Part shown: piece after piece, positions 26,903-35,997 of the stretch
Numbering within the stretch: the first letter of the stretch is position 1
Layout: each line of letters opens with the position of its first letter
Assembly (NCBI RefSeq): GCF_026241335.1
Contig: NZ_JAPHAV010000002.1
Location: 310,001 to 374,000, forward strand
Source of the DNA: Ochrobactrum chromiisoli
GTDB lineage: Bacteria > Pseudomonadota > Alphaproteobacteria > Rhizobiales > Rhizobiaceae
Reading direction: 5' to 3'
Length of the DNA stretch: 64,000 nt
Program-made: the position numbers and the translations under genes
The notes under the pieces: model-generated
Seen by the model: the letters and a program-made list of their open reading frames with translations, nothing else
What the model was told of the DNA's origin: nothing
Databases searched by the model: none

Positions 26903-28039
26903 TCAGCGATCCTTCGGGTCAAGGCTGTCGCGCAGGCCGTCGCCAAGGAAGTTCAGCGCAAACAGTATGATGGTGAGGGTTAGGGCAGGCCAGATAAGAA
27001 GCCAGCTTGCGCCGCGCATGTTCTGAGCACCTTCCGAGATAAGAAGCCCGAGCGAGGTGAGGGGATCTTGCACACCCAATCCAAGGAATGAGAGTAGGCT
27101 TTCAAGCAGAATAGCCTTTGGAACAAGCAATGTAACAAAGACGATCACCGGACCGAGCGCATTGGGAATGATGTGACGCGTAATGATGCCGCGCCGTGTT
27201 GCGCCCAAAGCTTCGGCTGCCTGCACAAACTCCTGCCGCTTGAGACTAAGCGTTTGCCCACGCACGATACGCGCCATATCCAGCCACTCTGTCGCGCCGA
27301 TAGCGATAAAGATGATGAAGATCGATCGCCCAAAGAAGACAAGCAGCAATATCACGAAGAAAATGAATGGAAGCGAATAGAGAATGTCGACAAGCCGCAT
27401 CATGACATTATCGATACGACCGCCGAGATACCCCGAAATCGCACCATAACCGACGCCAAGCACCAGCGCCATTGCCGAAGCGAGCAGTCCAATGGCAAGC
27501 GAAATACGCACACCAATAAAAATGCGCGTCATCAAATCGCGGCCAAGATTATCCGTCCCGAGCACAAAATAATTGCGCGCCACATTGAGCGTCAGCTTGC
27601 CCGAAAGACCATCGCTTGCAAGTTCAATCTTCGGATTGCTGAACAGATCGGAGCGTTGGAAATAACGCAGTACACGCTCATCAGTTGGGCGCTGCGCTGT
27701 GAAATCGACAACGACACTGTTGCCGGTCAGTTCCGGTTCACCGGTAGGCTGAAGCCTTGCACGCGCAAGTTCGCGCTCCAGTCCGGGCATAATTGTATCC
27801 GCGCGCGGATAGGCTTCAAGACTTGGAGCCACACGCACAAATTGCGGGTAAATTTTATCATAGGGATGTGGGCTGACCATCGGTCCGAAGATGCCTACAA
27901 GTGCAAGAACGATCAGCACGACGGCGCTCGTAACCGCCGCTTTGTTCTTGCGAAGACGAAGCCATGCATCCTGCCAGAGTGAACGGCCTTGGATAGAGCC
28001 GAGTTTTTCGGTTTCTACTGCTGCTGTAAAATCAGTCAT
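26903..28039 (-). CDS. Oligopeptide ABC transporter permease (OppC/YejE type)
   Basis: A 378-residue inner-membrane permease. Helix 1 (about 35-55) is followed by an unusually long periplasmic insert of about 110 residues (YPQFVRVAPSL...LTLNVARNYFVLG), then five helices with the permease signature EALGATRRGIITRHIIPNALGP. OppC of E. coli is about 300 residues; the extra length resembles YejE. Start at ATG 28039, which overlaps the OppB-type gene end by eight bases; the longer frame from 28066 is less likely. Family assignment is firm; the peptide range is unknown. Confidence 0.9.
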   Translation of the reverse strand: MTDFTAAVETEKLGSIQGRSLWQDAWLRLRKNKAAVTSAVVLIVLALVGIFGPMVSPHPYDKIYPQFVRVAPSLEAYPRADTIMPGLERELARARLQPTGEPELTGNSVVVDFTAQRPTDERVLRYFQRSDLFSNPKIELASDGLSGKLTLNVARNYFVLGTDNLGRDLMTRIFIGVRISLAIGLLASAMALVLGVGYGAISGYLGGRIDNVMMRLVDILYSLPFIFFVILLLVFFGRSIFIIFIAIGATEWLDMARIVRGQTLSLKRQEFVQAAEALGATRRGIITRHIIPNALGPVIVFVTLLVPKAILLESLLSFLGLGVQDPLTSLGLLISEGAQNMRGASWLLIWPALTLTIILFALNFLGDGLRDSLDPKDR

Positions 28040-28955
28040 AGCGTACCCTCGGATCAAGCCATGCATAAAGAAGATCGACGATCAGGTTGAACACCACAAC
28101 AAAAATCGAGATGACGACAACCGTGCCCATGACGAGGGTATAATCGCGGCTCAGAGCGCCCTGTACAAAATAACGTCCAATGCCGGGAATGCCGAAAATG
28201 GTTTCGACCACAACAGAGCCGGTGAGCAAACCGGCAGCCGTCGGCCCAAGATAAGATACGGCGGGCAACATGGCCGCACGCAAAGCATGGACACCAACCA
28301 CCACACGTGCCGGAAGGCCATAAGCACGTGCTGTACGGACGTGATTGGCGCGCAACGCCTCAATGGTTGCACCGCGTACAAGACGAGCAATAACGCCAAC
28401 CTGCGGCAGCGCCAATGTCAGAACCGGCAATATCCAATAGAGGACATTGGCCGACGACCAGCCACCAGCCGGAACCCATCCAAGAATAACACCAAAAAGC
28501 AGGCTTAGAAGAGGGGCAACGACGAAATTAGGCGTTGTAATACCGAAAGTGGCTAATGCCACAACGAAATAGTCAATGCTTGAGTTCTGTCTCAGTGCTG
28601 CCATCGTGCCCAGAAAGGTGCCAAGAATGGCAGCCAGAATGAGACCGAGCGAACCAAGCATGACCGATACTGGAAGACCAGACGCAAACAGGTCATTCAC
28701 GGTAAAGTCACGTCGCGTGAAGCTCGGGCCCAAATCCCCCTGCACAAGATTGCCAAGATAAATAAGGTACTGCTGCCAGAGCGGCGCATCCATATTATAG
28801 GCTTTTTTGAGGTTTTCGAGGATCAAGGGATCAATCGGGCGTTCAAGATCGAACGGGCCGCCCGGCGCAAGCCGGATAAGAAAGAAAGTCAGTGTGACGA
28901 TGATAAAGATAGTTGGTATTGCACTACCCAATCGTCGGAGCGTGTAGCCCAGCAT
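28032..28955 (-). CDS. Oligopeptide ABC transporter permease (OppB type)
   Basis: A 307-residue permease starting MLGYTLRRLGSAIPTIFIIV, the standard OppB N-terminus. Six helices, conserved RLAPGGPFDLERP after helix 1, and the cytoplasmic EAA-type loop IEALRANHVRTARAYGLPARVVVGVHALRAA (given as a region, about 195-225). The ATG at 28955 has a ribosome site AAGGGAAAA; an earlier in-frame ATG at 29006 does not. It pairs with the OppC-type subunit to form the channel. It lies 69 bases after the second binding-protein gene. Confidence 0.92.
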   Translation of the reverse strand: MLGYTLRRLGSAIPTIFIIVTLTFFLIRLAPGGPFDLERPIDPLILENLKKAYNMDAPLWQQYLIYLGNLVQGDLGPSFTRRDFTVNDLFASGLPVSVMLGSLGLILAAILGTFLGTMAALRQNSSIDYFVVALATFGITTPNFVVAPLLSLLFGVILGWVPAGGWSSANVLYWILPVLTLALPQVGVIARLVRGATIEALRANHVRTARAYGLPARVVVGVHALRAAMLPAVSYLGPTAAGLLTGSVVVETIFGIPGIGRYFVQGALSRDYTLVMGTVVVISIFVVVFNLIVDLLYAWLDPRVRYD

Positions 28956-29024
28956 TTTTATTTTCCCTTCTTTGCCGAGCCACGCGTGCAGCCCGGCAAA
29001 TCCCATTAAGGGCGTTGTTTTTAT

Positions 29025-30602
29025 TTAGCCTTTTATCGATAGCCAGCGTGTGGCATGCGAATTGATCAGGTTGTTGTCGTAGCCTTTGACTTTGTCGGCA
29101 ACCAACGCCGTAGATGAATAATACAGCAGAGGAATAGAAGCCCCTTGCTGAAGCAAAATATTCTCCGCATCGGCAAGGATTTTGGCTCGCTCGCCTAAAT
29201 CTGTTGTGATGGCCGATTTCTTCATGAGCGCGTCATAGTCCTTGTTCGACCATTGCGCATAATTGAAGAAACTGTCGGTCGTGAAGAGTGAGAGGAACGA
29301 GTTTGGATCGTTGTAGTCACCAACCCAGCCATCACGCGCGATATCGAACATGCCTTTCTGCTCAAGATAATTAAAATAAGTCGTACCATCGGCCTCGTCG
29401 AGCGTAGCGCTGATGCCGATATCCTTAAGCATGTCGGCAATGGCCGCCATGGTGTTCTTATGGTTTTCCGATGTGCTATATTTTAGCACTACCGATAGGC
29501 TTCCCGGCGTGACACCCGCTTCTTCAAGCAGTTTTTTTGCCTCGTCTTCCCGATCAAGGATGTCCGTTTTCGCGTAACTGAGTTGCGGCCCATTTTTGAC
29601 GTAATTGTTGATGCCAGGAGGCACCATTGAGTGAGCTGGCAGCATTGTTCCGCGCCACACTTCCTGTGCCAGAAAATCGCGATCAATCGTCATGCCAATA
29701 GCTTGCCTGACGCGCGGATCGCGCAACTTGCTGGAAGGCTCACCTTTGATGTCGATATAATAGATGCCAAGCAAGGGGGCCTGACGGAAAGCGGTACCAA
29801 AATTGGCTTTCACATAATCCATTTGCTCGGCAGCAACATCAGAGCAGATATCGACTTCTTTTGCCTCGAAACGACGCATGCAACTGGAGCGATCCTGAAA
29901 CGGCATCCAGTTTACCTGATCGATCTGAACATGGTCGGCATCCCAATAATAGGGATTTTTCTTCATGACGATCTTGTCGTTGGGATTGAAGCTGACAAGC
30001 TGATAAGCGCCATTGCTGATCATATGGCCCGGCTGGCTAAACTTTGCTCCAAATTCCTTTACGGCTTTTGGATTGACCGGCAATGCGGTGTTATGCGTCA
30101 GCAATTGAATAAAATACGGAGTAGGGGCGTTCAGCGTGATCTGGAGCGTTTTGTCATCTAGCGCTTTCACGCCGAGCTGATCGACATCGGCATGACCGGT
30201 AGCAACTTGCTCGGCGTTCTTGATTGAATAAAAGATGCTGGCATAGCCTGCAGCCGTTTTGGGGTCCATCAGACGGCGAAAAGAAAACTCGAAATCACCT
30301 GCCGTTACGGGATCGCCGTTTGACCATTTGGCATTTTCACGCATATGAAACGTGTAGGTGAGGCCATCGGGCGAAATTTCCCATGATGTTGCGGCACCGG
30401 GTATTGCTCTGCCATTGCTGTCCTGCGCGACCAAACCCTCATAAAGATCTATTAAAACACGATTTTCCTGAACTGTTGTTATGAGTTGCTGATCCAAAGT
30501 CGAAGGATCCATATCATTGCCACGGTTAAGCACAATTGCAGCAGACGCGGCGCTGCCGAGCGAAATCAGGCAAACGCCTGCCAATAAAATTCTGCGAACC
30601 AT
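29025..30602 (-). CDS. Oligopeptide ABC transporter binding protein, copy 1
   Basis: A 525-residue extracytoplasmic solute-binding protein (family 5, OppA-like) with a Sec signal peptide ending GSAASA near residue 21. The motif ENAKWSNGDPVTAGDFEFSFRRLMDP is the SBP_bac_5 signature. It is clearly paralogous to the gene just upstream (30719-32296): same length and collinear sequence (for example GNDxDPxTLD, NPYYWDADHV versus NPNYYEADQV), indicating tandem duplication with divergence. The two proteins probably differ in peptide preference while using one membrane complex. Confidence 0.92.
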   Translation of the reverse strand: MVRRILLAGVCLISLGSAASAAIVLNRGNDMDPSTLDQQLITTVQENRVLIDLYEGLVAQDSNGRAIPGAATSWEISPDGLTYTFHMRENAKWSNGDPVTAGDFEFSFRRLMDPKTAAGYASIFYSIKNAEQVATGHADVDQLGVKALDDKTLQITLNAPTPYFIQLLTHNTALPVNPKAVKEFGAKFSQPGHMISNGAYQLVSFNPNDKIVMKKNPYYWDADHVQIDQVNWMPFQDRSSCMRRFEAKEVDICSDVAAEQMDYVKANFGTAFRQAPLLGIYYIDIKGEPSSKLRDPRVRQAIGMTIDRDFLAQEVWRGTMLPAHSMVPPGINNYVKNGPQLSYAKTDILDREDEAKKLLEEAGVTPGSLSVVLKYSTSENHKNTMAAIADMLKDIGISATLDEADGTTYFNYLEQKGMFDIARDGWVGDYNDPNSFLSLFTTDSFFNYAQWSNKDYDALMKKSAITTDLGERAKILADAENILLQQGASIPLLYYSSTALVADKVKGYDNNLINSHATRWLSIKG

Positions 30603-30670
30603 CGAAAACTCCCATAAAGCTTTAAAAATATCTGCCCCATGAAAAGAGGGGCCCTCCGACCCTCCCAGGT

Positions 30671-30706
30671 CGAAAGAAAAAGAAGGCCGCGCCCGAAGGC
30701 GCAGCC
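30671..30706 (-). terminator. Intercistronic UUCG hairpin between the two binding-protein genes
   Basis: On the minus strand GGCTGCGCC and GGCGCGGCC pair (one G-U) around TTCG, followed by TTCTTTTTCTTT. It lies 13 bases after the stop of the first gene. It is well placed to stop most transcripts or protect the 3' end, giving more mRNA for the first binding protein than for the rest of the operon. Confidence 0.8.
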
Positions 30707-30718
30707 CAAACTGAAAAT

Positions 30719-32296
30719 TTATTGTTTGAACGAGAGCCAGCGGGTCTTGTGGCTGTCCATAAGATTATCGTTCCAGCCGTCGAGCTTGTCAGAAACGAGC
30801 GCGCGGGAAGAATAATAAAGGATTGGAATATTGCTCATATCGTCGAGCTTGAGCTGCTCGGCTTCAGCCAGCACCTTTGCGCGTGCATCAAGGTCAAGAA
30901 TCTTGGCCGCTTCAGCCATCTTCGCATCATATTCCGGGTTTTTCACCTTGGAATAATTGAAGCTGACATCGCTCTGAGCAATATAGAGGAAATTCTGCGG
31001 GTCGTTATAGTCACCGATCCAGCCGGCACGGGCAATATCGAACGGGCCATCTTCACGCAGGAAGTTGAAGTAGGTTGCGCCTTCTGTTTCGTTCAACGAT
31101 GCCTTGATGCCGATATTGCTGAGCTGGTCAGCAATTGCTGCCATCGTATTTTTATTGTTTTCCGACGTGTTGTAGAGCAATTCAATCGAAAGCGTATTCG
31201 GCTCAACGCCCGCTTCTTTCAAAAGCTCTTTTGCCTTGTCTTCACGATCCAGCATGTCGTCGGAATAGTCGAGCTTCGGCGCATCCTTGACGTAATGGTT
31301 GATACCCGGAGGAACCAGCGAATAGCCCGGAAGCATAGTGCCCTGCCAAACCTGATCAGCAATGAAGTCACGATCAATTGCCATGGAAATAGCCTGACGA
31401 ACGCGTGGGTCTTTCAGCTTGCTGTCGGCGGTCTTGCCTTTGACAGGCAGATAATAAACGCCGAGATAAGGTGCCATACGGAATTCGCTGGCGAGGTTCT
31501 TCTTCACATAATCCATTTGTTCGGCTGGAACGTCCGAGCAGACCTGAACTTCCTTGGCCTCAAAACGGCGCATGCAGCTGGCGCGATCTTCGAACGGAAT
31601 CCAGTTGATGGTGTCGATCTTGACCTGATCCGCTTCGTAGTAATTCGGGTTCTTCTTCATGACGATCTTGTCATTCGGCGTGAAGCTGATCAGCTGATAA
31701 GCGCCATTTGTCACCATCTTGCCCGGTGTCGTAAACTTGTCGCCATTCTCTTCAACGCTCTTCTTATGGAGCGGAAAGCTCGTTTGATGCGTCAGAAGCT
31801 CAAGGAAATATGGAGCAGGGGAGTTCAGTGTCACCTTCAGCGTGTGATCATCAACCGCTTCAACACCAAGTTCATCGCCGGGCTTTTTGCCGCTGGCAAC
31901 ATCTTCAGCATTTTTAATCACGAACAACATGCTGGCATAGCCGGCAGCAGTCTTAGGGTCCATCAGACGGTGAAAAGCAAAGTTGAAGTCTTCAGCCGTC
32001 ACTGGATCGCCATTTGACCATTTTGCATCGTCGCGAAGATGGAAGGTGTAAACCAGACCATCATCGGAAATATCCCATGATTTCGCAACTCCCGGAACAG
32101 CCTCCCCATTGGCATTCTGGATCGTCAATCCGTCATAAAGGTCACGCAGGACATTACTTTCAGAAACCGAGGACGTTCGATGATGATCAAGCGTTGCCGG
32201 ATCGGTGTCATTGCCACGGTTCAGAACAACTTCAGCGGAAGCTGCACCCATAAGCACGGCGAGGCATACGCCTGTCAGTAAGGTTTTGCGGAACAC
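30719..32296 (-). CDS. Oligopeptide ABC transporter binding protein, copy 2 (operon-first)
   Basis: A 525-residue OppA-like binding protein. The start is taken as GTG 32296 behind AGGAGGAG with six-base spacing, giving signal peptide MFRKTLLTGVCLAVLMGAASA; longer frames up to 32374 have no ribosome site. The SBP_bac_5 signature DDAKWSNGDPVTAEDFNFAFHRLMDP (given as a region, about 80-105) and the RPYLGVYYLPVKG-like middle region are present. It is the first gene of the operon OppA-OppA-OppB-OppC-OppDF. In Brucella such systems import oligopeptides for nutrition; no specificity can be read from sequence. Confidence 0.92.
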   Translation of the reverse strand: MFRKTLLTGVCLAVLMGAASAEVVLNRGNDTDPATLDHHRTSSVSESNVLRDLYDGLTIQNANGEAVPGVAKSWDISDDGLVYTFHLRDDAKWSNGDPVTAEDFNFAFHRLMDPKTAAGYASMLFVIKNAEDVASGKKPGDELGVEAVDDHTLKVTLNSPAPYFLELLTHQTSFPLHKKSVEENGDKFTTPGKMVTNGAYQLISFTPNDKIVMKKNPNYYEADQVKIDTINWIPFEDRASCMRRFEAKEVQVCSDVPAEQMDYVKKNLASEFRMAPYLGVYYLPVKGKTADSKLKDPRVRQAISMAIDRDFIADQVWQGTMLPGYSLVPPGINHYVKDAPKLDYSDDMLDREDKAKELLKEAGVEPNTLSIELLYNTSENNKNTMAAIADQLSNIGIKASLNETEGATYFNFLREDGPFDIARAGWIGDYNDPQNFLYIAQSDVSFNYSKVKNPEYDAKMAEAAKILDLDARAKVLAEAEQLKLDDMSNIPILYYSSRALVSDKLDGWNDNLMDSHKTRWLSFKQ

Positions 32297-32953
32297 GAAG
32301 AACTCCTCCTGAGTAATATTCGAAATGCCATGCATCTTATGGATAAGATTTTCTCTTGCAAGAGAAGTTATCAACTTGCTGAATAATCAACTTTATTCCC
32401 AGCTTAAATGCTAATTTAGATCGCAAAAAACCAGTACGCTGGTGTTTAATTTAGCAAGCGAAACGTAGCATTTCATATCTGATGATAAAAAGAAAACCCC
32501 ACATATTTGGTGTTTTTGGGCAACGCGCGACCACCACGACTTACTCAAGAGGAAAATAATTCGCCTAAGTTTTGATCATTGCCATCACGCTGTGGAAAAC
32601 TAACCTGTGATGCGATGTCCGGGCGAGATTTGGCGCTGGCAAACAGCGCTTCATATATCGGGCGCAGTCGGCACGGATGTTTCGTGCTCTTGTGGCAAAT
32701 CAAATCTCACTTTATGACACTGCTACTAGTTCCATAACCTATCTTATGCGATTTAATCTTGTAGCTTAATCTTGTATCCGCGCCCCAGAAGTTATAGCAC
32801 GCAGTGAAAAGGTGCTGGCGCATATAAAAGCGGCAGAATAACAGTAGTCCCTTTAGGGTCATTGCGTGTATCCATATTGCGTGAGAGTGTCACTTTTGCC
32901 ATGTGACAGATACACCTTTGTCGGTTGCTCCATCTTCTGAAAGGACATCCTCA
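32297..32953. other. Non-coding region between opp and cupin genes with terminator-like hairpins
   Basis: About 650 bases with no credible gene. It should hold the opp promoter (AT-rich, 32340-32420). Two hairpins stand out: ACCAG-CGTA-CTGGT followed by TTTTTTG on the minus strand (32424-32443) and ACCCCA...TGGTGT (about 32495-32515), with T-rich sequence on both sides. These could end a short minus-strand RNA from 32450-32900, but no promoter is clear. Confidence 0.4.
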
Positions 32954-33346
32954 ATGAAGTGCCTACGCATCTACGCCTCGCCAGACGGTGAATCTCATTT
33001 TGATGAGATTGATTTGCCAACCACTAAGAGATCAGTGCATCCGGAAGCGGCCCCCTTTGACGTGACCGCCAGCTATCCAGCCTCTCGCGTGCGTATCACT
33101 CATATCCCAGCGGGGATGCGAGAAGTGGCGTGGCACAAGGTGCCGGAACCAGTCCTGACTGTTAGACTTGATGGCTCAGTTGAATACGAAACGAGTGACG
33201 GCGAAATACGACATGTTTCGGCTGGTAGCTTTGTATTAGTCACTGACACACATGGTAAAGGCCATTTGTCACGTCATTCACCAGAAGCGCAAACAGTAAT
33301 CTGGATATCATTACCCAACGGCCTTGAATTGCCGTCCTCGAAATGA
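32954..33346 (+). CDS. Cupin-domain protein of unknown role
   Basis: A 130-residue protein with a single small beta-barrel domain. The SRVRITHIPAGMREVAWHKVPEP segment and GSVEYETSDGEIRHVSAGSFVLVTD give the two cupin motifs, although the classical metal-binding His set is only partly present (a His in VAWHK, and HGKGH later). The start at ATG 32954 follows AAGGACATCC; a GTG at 32903 would add 17 residues but lacks a ribosome site. No neighbouring gene points to a pathway. It may bind a small ligand such as a sugar or organic acid; the function is open. Confidence 0.7.
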   Translation: MKCLRIYASPDGESHFDEIDLPTTKRSVHPEAAPFDVTASYPASRVRITHIPAGMREVAWHKVPEPVLTVRLDGSVEYETSDGEIRHVSAGSFVLVTDTHGKGHLSRHSPEAQTVIWISLPNGLELPSSK

Positions 33347-33383
33347 TCCTCAATAGCATAATGTTTAAGAGGCGTATCAACCC

Positions 33384-33430
33384 GCCCCTGTTCAGGCTTT
33401 GCAACCCCGACCTGCCAGCCTGACGGGGGC
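33384..33430. terminator. Large imperfect hairpin between converging genes
   Basis: GCCCCTGTTCAGGCT pairs with AGCCTGACGGGGGC with one bulge and one wobble or mismatch. It lies between the cupin gene and the oppositely oriented permease gene. No long U-run is present. It could be a bidirectional terminator or an intergenic palindromic repeat. Confidence 0.5.
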
Positions 33431-33549
33431 TTGCTGTTGTGTGCGTCATCACAATGACATTTCAACTTGGTCGCCCCAAATCTTGTAGCTTGGGTGGGTT
33501 CTCGTTTGAAGTGCGACTTGCAAATGATAACATAGCTTACACAAAGCCT

Positions 33550-34770
33550 TTATGATCGCAGTGCAGTGGCAATCCGCATGCGGAGCGTCATCAGCGCCGG
33601 AACCATTGAAGCTGCCGCTGCAACAGCGATAAAGCCGAGAACGAGCCAGACATCGCTCATCGCAAACTCCACAGGCATTCTGACCGCCGTTGTTGCCGTA
33701 AGCCATGATGTGATGGCTTGTGCGACTGCATACCCAATTGCCAGCCCAAGAAATATCCCTAGAAGCAGCAGGAAAAACAACTCACCCCAGACAATTGCCA
33801 TGATAGAGCGGACCGGCGCACCAAGCGCCCGTAATGCCCCTATCTGACGTTTACGCGCGCCGATATGCATGACCGCAACCAGCAACAAGGCGAAAACCAC
33901 AATGACCTGTGTGCTGATGGCGATACCAAGCAGCAGATTGCGGGCATCCCCCAATGTTGAATAAAGCCGCGTGAGGACCTCTGCCGGAAAGATCGCCAAT
34001 GTCCGATCAGAGCGATATTCTTGACGCAGCCGGTAAGCATCCGCAATGGTCTTCGGCTTGACGAGAATAGAAGGGATACCTGGGCTGTCGGCATCGAAAC
34101 TCTCGTCAAGGGCGGCATCGGTATTAATCTCGTGATCATGGTCAGCATGAGTGTGCTCTTCATGAGCCTCCATACCATGCAGCTGCCACACTGTGCGAAT
34201 GGGCACCAGAATGGACCGATCCCATGCCGTGCCTGTCGGTGCCATTTTTCCTGCTACATGATAGCTCAATTCGGTATGTGCGTGTCCGCCGGTTTCGACA
34301 GTGCCGTGCATAGGATTGACCTTGGCTCCAACTGGCAGATTGACCGCCGAACCGATAACCGCTTCGCCCAAACGCGAGAATAGCGCGCCTTCGGCAAGTT
34401 TCGGCGACAAGGCCGAGATGAGCGCGGTTGTTGTGCCGACAATCGGAAAACCCATTGCGCTGTCACCAAAGCCAATGGGTGCCGCAAAAGCCACGCGATC
34501 ATCATCGGCAAGCTTACCCAGCATCGCACCAGACATCAGCGGCAAAGGTGATGGTTGCAAAAAGACGGATGACAATGTGAGCTGCGTGTCACTTCCGGCA
34601 GCACCGATCACAAGGTCAAACTTGTCCGATGCACGCGCCGTGCCAAGCCGCACCGCCCTCTCCTGCAAAGTGACAACAGAGCTTAAAGCAACCGACAACG
34701 CCAAAAGAACTATGATCGCAACGGCACCACTCCAGAAACGGCGTAGATCGGCAAGAATGAATGCAATCAT
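33550..34770 (-). CDS. FtsX/MacB-like ABC permease with His-rich periplasmic loop
   Basis: A 406-residue permease with one N-terminal helix (about 12-32), a large periplasmic domain (about 40-275) and three C-terminal helices (about 280-300, 330-355, 375-400), the MacB/LolE fold (COG0577). The cytoplasmic-loop motif HIGARKRQIGALRALGAPVRSI is typical. The periplasmic domain contains MEAHEEHTHADHDHE (about residues 201-215), a probable metal-binding loop. The gene starts in the ATGA overlap with its ATPase. With the exported CPFC protein upstream it resembles zinc-linked transporter sets (ZrgABCDE type) described in Vibrio; that relation is by layout only. It might handle a lipoprotein, a metal or a metal chaperone. 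Confidence 0.8.
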   Translation of the reverse strand: MIAFILADLRRFWSGAVAIIVLLALSVALSSVVTLQERAVRLGTARASDKFDLVIGAAGSDTQLTLSSVFLQPSPLPLMSGAMLGKLADDDRVAFAAPIGFGDSAMGFPIVGTTTALISALSPKLAEGALFSRLGEAVIGSAVNLPVGAKVNPMHGTVETGGHAHTELSYHVAGKMAPTGTAWDRSILVPIRTVWQLHGMEAHEEHTHADHDHEINTDAALDESFDADSPGIPSILVKPKTIADAYRLRQEYRSDRTLAIFPAEVLTRLYSTLGDARNLLLGIAISTQVIVVFALLLVAVMHIGARKRQIGALRALGAPVRSIMAIVWGELFFLLLLGIFLGLAIGYAVAQAITSWLTATTAVRMPVEFAMSDVWLVLGFIAVAAAASMVPALMTLRMRIATALRS

Positions 34771-35477
34771 GATAATGCTGTCTCCGCACTGTCGCTTGCA
34801 ATCCTTCCACCTTCAAGGCAAATGCGGCGCTGCAAATATTGCATCAACTGCGGATCATGCGTGACAACAACCAATGTCGCCTTCTCCTCGCTCGCAAGCC
34901 GCACCAGAAGCTCTGCAACATCGGCACCGGTTTTCTGATCCAAACTTGCTGTTGGCTCATCAGCCACGATCACACCGGGCTTTGAAAGAAGCGCGCGCGC
35001 AATCGCCACGCGCTGCATTTCACCGCGCGACAAGGTTTCGATATGCTGGGCAGGTCGTGCAATACCGACCGTTTCAAGCAATTGAAGAGCCCGTGCGCGA
35101 TCTTCAGCCTTCACCCTGCCACTCAGTTTGAGTGGCAAAAGCACGTTGGCCAGCGCTGACAGGCCGGGAAACAGATGGAAATCCTGCATCACAAGCCCGA
35201 TATTCCGGGCGCGAAAGGCATCGCGCTTGAAGGCAGACAAGCTGCTGATTTCCGTTCCACCCCAGACGACTTTTCCAGTCTTGATCGGCTCAAGGCCAGT
35301 TATGGCATTGACCAGCGTGCTTTTGCCCGAGCCAGATGCTCCTGTGATCGCCAGATGACCACCAGCGACCAGATTGAATTTTTCAATGGCAAGAACCGGT
35401 AGCTCAAGCCCCGGAAAGCGCACTTCCAGATTGGCAATATCGAGTGACAACCCCAAATGCTTGATAAGGTTCATCAT
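34767..35477 (-). CDS. ABC transporter ATPase, LolD/MacB type
   Basis: A 236-residue ATPase. Walker A is GASGSGKST (about residues 42-50), signature LSRGEMQRVAIARAL (Arg in place of the usual second Gly position) and Walker B VIVADEPTASLD. The LVMQDFHLFPGLSALANVLLP Q-loop region is typical of LolD-like proteins. It overlaps the CPFC protein gene by one base and the permease gene by four, so the three are co-translated. It supplies energy to the FtsX-like permease downstream. Confidence 0.88.
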   Translation of the reverse strand: MMNLIKHLGLSLDIANLEVRFPGLELPVLAIEKFNLVAGGHLAITGASGSGKSTLVNAITGLEPIKTGKVVWGGTEISSLSAFKRDAFRARNIGLVMQDFHLFPGLSALANVLLPLKLSGRVKAEDRARALQLLETVGIARPAQHIETLSRGEMQRVAIARALLSKPGVIVADEPTASLDQKTGADVAELLVRLASEEKATLVVVTHDPQLMQYLQRRICLEGGRIASDSAETALS

Positions 35478-35938
35478 CAGACCGTTTTGAAGGAAGCGTT
35501 ACGCAGGCGAATTTGACTGACAAAGCCCGTTTCTGGATCGGTCCAGGAGCCATATTCCAGTGTGCCCGATGTCAAGATCGGCGCATTGAACTGCACAAAT
35601 GTCTGTTTGGACGCCAGATAGACGACGATGATATTATCCGGCCAGTCGGAATCCGACGAGCAAAACGGGCAGATCGACATCGGAATTTCGGTCAGAACGA
35701 AGAAATTGGCCTCCGCCTTGAGTGGCGGCGCCATGAACCCGCTGATTGCCACTTCTTTGCCGGAAGCGCTTTTGACCTGATCGGAGAATTCCAGGCCCAG
35801 AACGCCAAAGCTTTTATAAAGATTATCGAAACCAAGCTGCTCCGCGCCATTGGCCTTGTTAGCAATGCACATCAAGGGCACGGTTGCCAATGCGCCAAGC
35901 GTGAATTGCCTGCGATTGAAATGCTGTCCTGCGCGCAT
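35477..35938 (-). CDS. Tat-exported DUF3299-like protein with CPFC motif
   Basis: A 153-residue secreted protein. The N-terminus NRRQFTLGALATVPLMCIA is a twin-arginine signal followed by a hydrophobic stretch; cleavage probably falls after NGA near residue 32. The core (GKEVAISGFMAPPLKAEANFF then IPMSICPFCSSDSDWP and NIIVVYLA) resembles DUF3299 proteins, in which a cysteine-bearing loop follows a GFM.P block. The CPFC pair could bind metal or be redox active. A ribosome site GGGAG precedes the ATG. It sits between alkaline phosphatase and the ABC genes, with a 7-bp GC hairpin (CAGGCGG/CCGCCTG, 35962-35980) in the 59-base gap from the phosphatase. I know no function for it. Confidence 0.7.
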   Translation of the reverse strand: MRAGQHFNRRQFTLGALATVPLMCIANKANGAEQLGFDNLYKSFGVLGLEFSDQVKSASGKEVAISGFMAPPLKAEANFFVLTEIPMSICPFCSSDSDWPDNIIVVYLASKQTFVQFNAPILTSGTLEYGSWTDPETGFVSQIRLRNASFKTV

Positions 35939-35997
35939 CTTGTACTCCCGGACTAAATGGACAGGCGGCTTGCCCGCCTGCCCTCATTTCAACGTGA

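Noticed and set aside
25816..26970. 384-residue plus-strand open frame opposite the fused ATPase
   Set aside because: Antisense to both ABC domains of the importer ATPase, which carry full Walker and signature motifs.
30722..32017. 431-residue plus-strand open frame opposite an oppA-like gene
   Set aside because: Antisense to a clear solute-binding protein with signal peptide; no start signal and no recognisable domain.
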